From Candidatus Sungbacteria bacterium RIFCSPHIGHO2_02_FULL_52_23 (lineage in GTDB: Bacteria; Patescibacteriota; Minisyncoccia; Sungbacterales; HO2-52-23): DNA of 5,289 bases. Positions within the stretch are counted from its first letter, which is position 1. Each line of letters opens with the position of its first letter. The stretch spans positions 1 to 5,289 of the forward strand of contig MHQM01000030.1 in NCBI GenBank assembly GCA_001820655.1, given 5' to 3'. The notes beneath the pieces were generated by a model. It saw only the letters and a program-made list of their open reading frames with translations, did not search any database and was not told the origin of the DNA. Positions 1-5,166 of this stretch are shown one piece after another. The position numbers and the translations under genes were made by a program.

Positions 1-1
1 A

Positions 2-61
2 TTGAATGAAATCCAAAAAATGTTACCCGTTATGATCCAAAAACTAAACGCTCAACGCTAA
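2..61 (+). CDS. Possible 3' end of an upstream gene (partial)
   Basis: An open frame enters from the left edge and ends at a TAA at 59-61. It would encode 19 C-terminal residues, ending IQKMLPVMIQKLNAQR. The stretch is amphipathic and contains the triplet IQK twice, eight residues apart, matching a repeated ATCCAAAAA at 11-19 and 35-43. It does not resemble the usual C-terminus of PheS, the partner expected before pheT. The last five codons and the stop lie in or beside the heptamer repeat array at 46-73, so that array may have supplied the stop. With so few residues this could be chance: the other two plus frames have stops at once, but an open 60-bp frame is weak evidence. No function is assigned. 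Confidence 0.3.
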   Translation: MNEIQKMLPVMIQKLNAQR

Positions 62-73
62 CCGCTAAACGCT
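46..73 (+). repeat. Heptamer tandem repeat array before pheT (consensus AAACGCT, 4 units)
   Basis: Four consecutive 7-bp units with consensus AAACGCT: units one and four are exact, unit two begins with C, and unit three has one C for A. The array ends 8 bp before the pheT start codon, in the place where a ribosome binding site would normally sit, and it overlaps the possible stop codon of the upstream frame at 59-61. It has the same 7-bp period as the arrays inside pheT but a different sequence. Confidence 0.85.
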
Positions 74-81
74 TTCAACAG

Positions 82-2205
82 ATGAAATTTTCATATAACT
101 GGCTCAAAGAACTTGTCTCGTTTAAAGATTCTCCCGACAGCCTCGCAGAGTTTCTTACCATGCGCGTCTTTGAGGTAGAGGCAGTGGAGAAACAGGGGGA
201 CGACTGGATGCTGGATATTAAAGTCCTGCCAAACCGCATCGCGGATGCTTCCGGACACATCGGCATGGCGCGCGAGATTGCATCACTGAAGAACGTAAGA
301 ATTAAGGATCAAGGATCAAGGATCAAGGAGGATAGCAAGAAGAAGGCGAAGGATTTTCTGCGGATTAAAATTGAAGATGCGCAGGATTGTCCGCGCTATA
401 CCGCGCGCATGATGACCGGAGTGAAAGTCGGACAGTCTCCGGCATGGCTCCGCGAGCGCCTTGCGACATGCGGCCTGCAGTCCATCAATAACATCGTGGA
501 CGCGGCAAACTACGTCATGCTTGAAACCGGGCAACCCCTGCACGTTTTTGATTATGAAAAGCTTGAAGGTGGAATGTCGAAAACGGAAAGTGGAAAAGGC
601 GACACTCTACACTCTACATTCTACACTCGAAAAATCATTACGGTACGACGGGCAAGGTCAGGAGAGCGCATGGAAGGACTGGATGATAAGATATATGCGC
701 TCACGCCCGACATGCTTGTCATCGCGGACGGAGAGAGACCAGTCGCCATCGCCGGTATCAAAGGCGGGAGGGACTCCGGCGTCTCGGATGCCACGCATAC
801 AATCGTGATTGAAGCCGCAAACTTCGCGCCGGTTCTCATACGCAAGACTTCGCAGGCGCTTACCCTGCGTACTGATGCCTCTATCCGCTTTGAGCACGGC
901 CTTGATCCCAACGAAACGGCCACTGCCGCAGAGCGTCTGGCACTGCTCATCCAAAAAATCGCGGGCGGGACTGTACTTACCGGCGCCATTGATGCATATC
1001 CCAAGAAAACTTCGGCGCAGAAGATCCTATTCCACCCTGCAGACGCGGAGCGCCTCATCGGTGCCGCCATCCCCGCCGCGTTTTATGCCTCCGCATTCAA
1101 ACGCCTCGGCTGGCAGGCGACAAAGAAAGGCAAAGATTTTGTCGTGCTACCCCCCGCGATACGGCGAGACATCGCGATTGAAGAAGACATCACGGAGGAA
1201 ATCGCGCGGCTCTTTGGATATGAAAACGTGCGCCCCGCCATGCCGCGAGCGCCGCTGATATCGCCCGAAATAAATACGGAGCTTTTCTGGGAAGATCGCG
1301 TGCGGGATATGGCGTCGGGTATGGGATTTACGGAGAGCATCCTCTCGCAGTTTACCGGCGACAGAGAGCTGAATGCATACAAAATAGACAGAGGCGGCCT
1401 GCTTGAACTGCATAATCCAACGAGCCCCGAAACACAGTATCTTACGCCCCGTCTGCTTACCAAATATGTTTCATCGGCCGCGGAAAATCTCCGGCACGAG
1501 AGCGATGTGCGTCTCTTCGGCATCGGCAAAAGCTTCCGCAAAAGCGAAGGCGGCATTGTCCCGGGCGTCGTGGAGCGGACAGACGCGGTTTTCGTCCTGG
1601 CAAAACTTGGCGTCTCGGGCGAGGATGAATTTTATGAGTTGAAGGGGACTGTTGAGCAGATATTTGGGTCGCTCGGCATCAGCGAGCATTGGTATGATGA
1701 TGTGCTGGAATCAGGAATTAGGAATCAGGAATTAGGAATCTTTCATCCTTACCGGATGGCAGAGATCAAAGTCGGCGATGAGAAGATCGGTCTCATCGGC
1801 GAGATACATCCCGCGATCATAGAGCACATCAAGTCGCGCGCCCGCATCACGGTAGCCGAGATTGATATGCAAAAGCTCGCGGCTCTCGCGCACGCCGAGG
1901 CGGAATTCCGCCCCATCGGCAAGTACCCTGCGATTATCCGCGATATCGCCGTCGTCGTACCACAAGACGCGCGTACCGACGACATACTCAATATCATTGA
2001 AAACACGGGGGGGATGCTCCTTGCCGACACCGATCTCTTTGATTACTTCCAGGACGACGGCCTACGCGAATCACAGCAGAAAAGCCTCGCGTTTCATCTC
2101 GTCTTCCAGTCTCCCGAGCGCACGCTCACCGATGCGGAGGCGGACGCCGTGATCAAAAAGATCATCGCCGCTCTGGAGGCCCAAAACTGGGAAGTGAAGA
2201 AATGA
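82..2205 (+). CDS. pheT: Phenylalanine--tRNA ligase beta subunit, short form lacking the EMAP domain
   Basis: PheT pairs with PheS in the cytoplasmic (alpha-beta)2 enzyme that charges tRNA-Phe, and hydrolyses mischarged Tyr-tRNA-Phe. The protein has 707 residues against about 800 in E. coli. The N-terminal MKFSYNWLKELV is typical. Residue 45 onward (DIKVLPNR, IGMAREIA) then follows almost at once, so the EMAP/OB-fold tRNA-binding domain is missing. The B3/B4 editing domain spans about 103-296. By motif alignment it keeps G228, E244, T264 and A266, equivalent to E. coli beta G318, E334, T354 and A356, so editing is probably intact. B5 is about 312-388 (RRDIAIEEDITEEIARLFGY), the catalytic-like core about 395-600, and the FDX-ACB anticodon-binding domain about 609-707. 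Three loops (72-91, 163-183, 543-553) carry insertions derived from heptamer repeats. ATG 82 is the first start after an in-frame TGA at 7-9, and no Shine-Dalgarno is visible. pheS is not in the window. Confidence 0.97.
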   Translation: MKFSYNWLKELVSFKDSPDSLAEFLTMRVFEVEAVEKQGDDWMLDIKVLPNRIADASGHIGMAREIASLKNVRIKDQGSRIKEDSKKKAKDFLRIKIEDAQDCPRYTARMMTGVKVGQSPAWLRERLATCGLQSINNIVDAANYVMLETGQPLHVFDYEKLEGGMSKTESGKGDTLHSTFYTRKIITVRRARSGERMEGLDDKIYALTPDMLVIADGERPVAIAGIKGGRDSGVSDATHTIVIEAANFAPVLIRKTSQALTLRTDASIRFEHGLDPNETATAAERLALLIQKIAGGTVLTGAIDAYPKKTSAQKILFHPADAERLIGAAIPAAFYASAFKRLGWQATKKGKDFVVLPPAIRRDIAIEEDITEEIARLFGYENVRPAMPRAPLISPEINTELFWEDRVRDMASGMGFTESILSQFTGDRELNAYKIDRGGLLELHNPTSPETQYLTPRLLTKYVSSAAENLRHESDVRLFGIGKSFRKSEGGIVPGVVERTDAVFVLAKLGVSGEDEFYELKGTVEQIFGSLGISEHWYDDVLESGIRNQELGIFHPYRMAEIKVGDEKIGLIGEIHPAIIEHIKSRARITVAEIDMQKLAALAHAEAEFRPIGKYPAIIRDIAVVVPQDARTDDILNIIENTGGMLLADTDLFDYFQDDGLRESQQKSLAFHLVFQSPERTLTDAEADAVIKKIIAALEAQNWEVKK
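297..331 (+). repeat. In-frame heptamer array in pheT (consensus AAGGATC, about 5 units)
   Basis: Three perfect AAGGATC units (304-324) are flanked by degenerate units AAGAATT (297-303) and AAGGAGG (325-331). The array encodes about residues 72-83, including IKDQGSRIKED, and is followed by a lysine-rich stretch. It lies in the linker between the B1-type N-terminal module (ending MAREIASLK) and the start of the editing domain (CPRYTAR). Because 7 is not a multiple of 3, three units read through all three frames of the motif. None contains a stop in this orientation, whereas the reverse complement would give TGA. Confidence 0.9.
569..596 (+). repeat. In-frame heptamer array in pheT (consensus GTGGAAA, 4 degenerate units)
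   Basis: Four 7-bp units: GTGGAAT, GTCGAAA, ACGGAAA and GTGGAAA. They encode about residues 163-172 (GMSKTESGK). Seven bases after it a second array of another sequence begins (604). Together the two form an insertion of about 20 residues between HVFDYEKLEG and IITVRRARSGE, two segments that are normally nearly adjacent in PheT proteins. Confidence 0.75.
604..628 (+). repeat. In-frame heptamer array in pheT (consensus ACTCTAC, 3.6 units)
   Basis: Two perfect ACTCTAC units (604-617), one ATTCTAC unit (618-624) and a partial ACTC (625-628), encoding residues 175-182 (TLHSTFYT). This is the second half of the loop insertion in the editing domain. Part of it is nearly complementary to the preceding array: 613-624 can pair with 569-580 (11 of 12 positions, one of them G-U), so the insertion could fold back on itself in DNA or mRNA. 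Confidence 0.9.
1707..1741 (+). repeat. In-frame heptamer array in pheT (GGAATCA/GGAATTA alternating, about 5 units)
   Basis: Units alternate GGAATCA, GGAATTA, GGAATCA, GGAATTA, then GGAATC plus one mismatch. They encode LESGIRNQELGI (residues 542-553), just before FHPYRMAEIKVGDEKIG, a conserved block of the catalytic-like module. In this frame a T instead of C at 1726 would turn the Gln549 codon CAG into TAG, so the alternation of C and T matters for keeping the gene open. Confidence 0.92.
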
Positions 2206-2990
2206 AGCGGCTGTCAGGAGCAAAACGCATCATTGATCTTGCCGTCGTGAGCGGCTTATACGCCCTGTTTATTATCCCGACGGGGATTTTGGCCTCTTTA
2301 CCTTCTCTCGCGCTGAACATAGCGTGGTTTCTTCTGCCTGCCGCTTATCTCTCTTTGCGCACAAAAAAGAATTTCTCCAAAATATTTTCTACGACACTAC
2401 TGATCGGCATTCTCGCTTTTTCGCTTGATATTATTCTTCTCCATAATAACGCGTGGACGCCTTATCGTTCCGACTTCTCCTTCAGAATCTTCGGCGTACC
2501 GCCCGAAGAAATGCTTTGGTTCTTCTTTCATATCTTTTACATCATCGTCTGGTACGAGCACTTCATAGATGACGAGCGCCTCGCGAGTACTTCAAAACAG
2601 CTTCCACGACTTGCCATATTCAGTATCGCCTGTTTTGCCCTTGTCTTGACTGCTGTATATTCTTTTCCTGATATGGTCCGCATACGGTATGCGTACGGCG
2701 TTTTTGCGGCTTTAGCCATGGTGCCTGTCGTTGTCTATCTCTGCCTCTGGCGCACAGTACTTCTCAAAAAACTTCTTCCTCTTACTGCATTTTTCTTTTT
2801 CTTCGGATTTGCCATGGAAATTCGGGCAGTACAGCTCGGGTTCTGGTCTTTTCCGAATACGGAAAATTATCTTGGCATGATTACGCTTTTCGGAGCGACT
2901 TTCCCCATGGAGGAGATAGCGTTCTGGATGACGCTCGGGCCGGTTGTCGCAATCGCATACTATGAATTGTTTGCCGACGACGGTCATTGA
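2202..2990 (+). CDS. Lycopene cyclase domain-containing integral membrane protein (CrtYcd/CarR-like)
   Basis: A 262-residue, very hydrophobic protein with about seven or eight membrane segments (roughly 12-32, 36-52, 62-82, 100-121, 136-156, 162-182, 187-205, 236-256). It reads as a tandem duplication. Each half carries an acidic residue, then a Trp, then a PxEE motif at a helix start: D76, W85, P100-P-E-E103 (GVPPEEMLWFF), and E206, W215, P235-M-E-E238 (FPMEEIAFW). This is the pattern of the small-subunit lycopene beta-cyclase family (CrtYc plus CrtYd of actinobacteria, the N-terminal half of fungal CarRP), whose members cyclise the ends of lycopene. The first half is shorter in its loop than the second. 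The ATG overlaps the pheT stop as ATGA, implying translational coupling; only a weak GAAG precedes it. No other carotenoid gene is present, so the substrate is unknown and the protein could have another membrane role. The family assignment is fairly secure; the enzymatic activity is inferred. Confidence 0.8.
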   Translation: MKRLSGAKRIIDLAVVSGLYALFIIPTGILASLPSLALNIAWFLLPAAYLSLRTKKNFSKIFSTTLLIGILAFSLDIILLHNNAWTPYRSDFSFRIFGVPPEEMLWFFFHIFYIIVWYEHFIDDERLASTSKQLPRLAIFSIACFALVLTAVYSFPDMVRIRYAYGVFAALAMVPVVVYLCLWRTVLLKKLLPLTAFFFFFGFAMEIRAVQLGFWSFPNTENYLGMITLFGATFPMEEIAFWMTLGPVVAIAYYELFADDGH

Positions 2991-3021
2991 AAAAGCGGAA
3001 GCATGTGCTGCTTCCGCTTTT
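2991..3021. terminator. Bidirectional rho-independent terminator between convergent genes
   Basis: A perfect 13-bp inverted repeat: arm 2991-3003 (AAAAGCGGAAGCA) pairs with 3009-3021, with a 5-base loop at 3004-3008. On the plus strand the stem ends in TTTT and continues ACTTGTTGT. On the minus strand it ends in TTTTT (2990-2994). It starts on the base after the TGA of the membrane protein gene (2988-2990), and its right arm overlaps the TAA of the sigma factor gene (3020-3022). It can therefore end both converging transcripts. Confidence 0.92.
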
Positions 3022-4399
3022 ACTTGTTGTCTCTGTCGCCGTATCGCCGATAATACCGACGTAATCTGTACAACGCCTGCTTTTCCAACTGGCGCACACG
3101 CTCGCGCGAAAGTCCGAAATGAACACCAATCTCCTCAAGCGAATGCGGCATTTCTCCGGTATGGCCCCGCATGACAATAATCGTCCGCATCCTCTCGGTA
3201 AGCGACTCAAGCCCGAGCCTCATCCATAGGGGAACATCCTTTGCGATAACCGCATCCACCAGATCCTCGCTTTGGGAATCAGGTATCAGCAAGGTTATAG
3301 TACTCGCTTCGCCCGGCCGGATCGGATGATCCAGGGATACCGTCTGCAAGGAAGAAGCTTCCGCAAGCGTATGAACCCGCTCTGGAGTCCAGCCAAGATA
3401 AAGCGCAAGCTCCCCTTCGGTCGCCTCCCTGCCGTTTTGCAGGCGAAGCGCCTCAACAGCCTGAAGGAACTTATTCATGAGCTCATTTATGTGATTTGGC
3501 AGGCGTATGGTATTGCGCTGTTCGGAAAGCGCCCGCGTGATCGCCTGCCTAATCCACCACGTCGCATAAGTGAGAAACCGAAGGCCTCTGACGCATTCAA
3601 ATTTGTCTACCGCGCGCATGAGTCCTTTGTTTCCCTCCTGGATCAAATCCATAAAATCCATGCCTCTCCCCCGATATCGCGACGCAATTGTCACGACATA
3701 GCGGAGACTGTGCCGTACGACTTCATTGTGGATCACTTTTGCACGCCCATAGACCGAGAGCCAGTGAATGCGTTCTTTTTCAAGATGCTCCGGTACGTCT
3801 TGTACCGGATCTTTCACCACAGGAAAAACTTTGTGGATCACGGGCCATTGCAGAGCGTCTTTCTCCTTCTCATCGTCTTCCGGCAGAGTTTTGAGCGTCT
3901 GAACCCACACGGTCAAAGGCGATGCCAAAAGCTCGTCGTGGCATGCCTGAAGTGCTTCAAATCTCTCCTTCTCCTGTTCCACTGTGAATATGGGTATCCT
4001 GCGGATCTCCCGATAGTACTGTGCGAGCGCGGGAGATGCAGACTTCAGGACCTCATCCACCCATACATCACTATTATCTTGCTGATATAGGTCTGCGTCT
4101 TCTTCATCCCAATCAACAATATCAATCCCTTTACCGAAGCCAAAGGATATTTCCTCCTTCTGCGCCGTCTCTCTGTGATGCACAGCAAGGATATTTTGCT
4201 TTGCCTGCACTAACCCCGCTCCCGCAGGCAGAGACGGTGACATGACTCCAAATCCAATGACAGCCGCGGACGTGGCGAGCGCCCGCATAACCTCCGGATC
4301 ACGAAACACATCATCGGGCAATTCGCGGCACAGATCCGGCGTCAGCGCCCTTGCTCCGACAAGAGCGAGAAGAGCGTCATAGACCGCACGCGCATTCAT
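3020..4399 (-). CDS. Sigma-70 family RNA polymerase sigma factor, primary-type with divergent N-terminus
   Basis: A 459-residue sigma factor that directs RNA polymerase to promoters. Residues 1-90 match nothing I recognise. An acidic patch (94-116) leads into a region 1.2-like segment (115-150: DEVLKSASPALAQYYREIRRIP). A non-conserved stretch (about 155-215) follows. Region 2 is 222-298, with core-binding DLIQEGNKGLMRAVDKF and the 2.3-2.4 block TYATWWIRQAITRAL; it keeps W281, W282, Q285 and T288, equivalent to E. coli W433, W434, Q437 and T440 used for -10 opening and recognition. Region 3 is about 299-375. Region 4 is about 392-450, with helix-turn-helix SRERVRQLEKQALYRLRR keeping the -35-contacting R432, E433, R434, R436 and Q437. 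The region 2.1 segment HNEVVRHSLRYVVTIASRY departs from the usual ANLRLVVSIAKKY. It may be the housekeeping RpoD of this lineage or a group 2 paralogue. ATG 4399 has GGAGG 8 bases upstream and overlaps the previous gene's stop. Confidence 0.93.
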   Translation of the reverse strand: MNARAVYDALLALVGARALTPDLCRELPDDVFRDPEVMRALATSAAVIGFGVMSPSLPAGAGLVQAKQNILAVHHRETAQKEEISFGFGKGIDIVDWDEEDADLYQQDNSDVWVDEVLKSASPALAQYYREIRRIPIFTVEQEKERFEALQACHDELLASPLTVWVQTLKTLPEDDEKEKDALQWPVIHKVFPVVKDPVQDVPEHLEKERIHWLSVYGRAKVIHNEVVRHSLRYVVTIASRYRGRGMDFMDLIQEGNKGLMRAVDKFECVRGLRFLTYATWWIRQAITRALSEQRNTIRLPNHINELMNKFLQAVEALRLQNGREATEGELALYLGWTPERVHTLAEASSLQTVSLDHPIRPGEASTITLLIPDSQSEDLVDAVIAKDVPLWMRLGLESLTERMRTIIVMRGHTGEMPHSLEEIGVHFGLSRERVRQLEKQALYRLRRYYRRYGDRDNK

Positions 4400-4412
4400 T
4401 ATCCATTCCTCC
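4399..4412 (-). promoter_or_regulatory. Shine-Dalgarno and TAATG stop-start overlap before the sigma factor
   Basis: On the minus strand GGAGG (4412-4408) lies 8 bases before the ATG at 4399. The TAA of the upstream gene (4401-4399) shares its last A with that ATG. The binding site sits within the final codons of the upstream gene. This supports the chosen sigma factor start and suggests that ribosomes finishing the first gene restart on the second, giving linked amounts of the two proteins. Confidence 0.8.
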
Positions 4413-5166
4413 GCGACATGGACACCGCAGCCTCATTGCTATTGCCGTGCGCGCCATTCTCCCTACGACGGCGCGCCTCCGCCTCAAGCATAGACAATAC
4501 TCCTGCCTGCCGGGCTTCAAATTCGCGCCTCTGAACGCCGAACAGTTCGGACAGCGCCGCTATTTGCTCGCTCAAACGATCCACCTTTCTTTCCAACGGC
4601 GTATCGGCATTATCCACCCGTATGTACTCAAGGCCTTCAATCAGCGTCTTGCCTGTACGCGCCATATCAATCAGACCTTCGCCGGTCTTCTCAAAAAACG
4701 TGAGCAGTTCCGTGCATAGGCGGGCAAGATCCGCGACTCTCGGGAGTTCTGTAACGCTACTATCCGCAGATCCTTCCGGTGCGGTAGCGCCTTGATCATG
4801 CACTGCTTCTTCTTCACGCCGAGATGCGCCTGACAACTCGGCGCGCGCCAAAATCGCATCGGGGATCGGCAAAAGTACGAGAGGCACGGCACTTTTCGCG
4901 CCGTGTTCTCCGTCTCCGACTAACCGGCACATTTTGGCATTGCCGCGACCTTCAGGACGGAACTCCTTTATCTTTCCTTCATGCTCCAATTCACCATAGG
5001 CCGCGAGCGCCATGGCATTTATTGGAGATGCCGCATACCCGACCTTGGCGGCTGTTCTTGATATGATCTCTCCTTTGGGCAGGAGATCTTCCCCTTGGGA
5101 TCCAATCACTTCCAAAAGCGCAACTTTCCATTGGTTTCTGGGGATACGCCGGTTGACGCCTTTCAT
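4399..5166 (-). CDS. Unrecognised protein: winged-helix-like N-terminus, coiled-coil-like C-terminus
   Basis: I do not recognise a named family in these 255 residues. Residues about 10-84 look like a small helix-turn-helix or winged-helix fold: a helix (QWKVALLEVIGS), a second helix (KGEIISRTAAKVG), a possible recognition helix (SPINAMALAAYGELEHEGKIKEF), then a Gly- and Arg-containing turn and a short strand (FRPEGRGNAKMCRLV) suggesting a wing. A Pro/Ala/Ser/Glu-rich stretch at about 85-140 is probably a flexible linker. Residues about 143-180 and 189-238 are long charged helices with a heptad-like pattern (LERKVDRLSEQIAALSELF), suggesting a coiled coil and oligomerisation. No signal peptide or membrane segment is visible. 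ATG 5166 is preceded by GGAAAGGG ending 6 bases upstream. It is the first gene of an operon with the sigma factor, so a role in transcription control, possibly as a regulator or partner of that sigma factor, is an inference from context only. Confidence 0.75.
   Translation of the reverse strand: MKGVNRRIPRNQWKVALLEVIGSQGEDLLPKGEIISRTAAKVGYAASPINAMALAAYGELEHEGKIKEFRPEGRGNAKMCRLVGDGEHGAKSAVPLVLLPIPDAILARAELSGASRREEEAVHDQGATAPEGSADSSVTELPRVADLARLCTELLTFFEKTGEGLIDMARTGKTLIEGLEYIRVDNADTPLERKVDRLSEQIAALSELFGVQRREFEARQAGVLSMLEAEARRRRENGAHGNSNEAAVSMSRRNG

Noticed and set aside
31..36. TATGAT as a -10 element for a pheT promoter
   Set aside because: No TTGACA-like element lies 16-18 bp upstream (the nearest, TTGAAT at 2-7, is 23 bp away). 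The site also falls in a possible upstream coding tail, so it is not supported.
46..73. Heptamer arrays as CRISPR or iteron/origin repeats
   Set aside because: Units are only 7 bp, directly tandem and without spacers. Motifs differ between arrays, most lie inside a coding gene, and there is no cas, repA or dnaA gene or AT-rich region nearby.
325..331. AAGGAGG as an internal ribosome binding site in pheT
   Set aside because: It is a degenerate unit of the AAGGATC array. No ATG, GTG or TTG follows at a usable distance.
621..1070. A 149-codon minus-strand open frame and several other long frames opposite pheT
   Set aside because: The PheT frame is fully conserved across this stretch. The opposing frames are the usual by-product of GC-biased codons and show no motifs.
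82..2205. Frameshift or pseudogene status of pheT because of repeat insertions
   Set aside because: The frame stays open through all arrays and every downstream module to the FDX-ACB end is intact, so the gene looks functional.
3272..4090. A 272-codon plus-strand open frame antisense to the sigma factor gene
   Set aside because: The minus-strand frame is an unmistakable sigma-70 protein. The plus-strand translation is an antisense shadow with no family motif.
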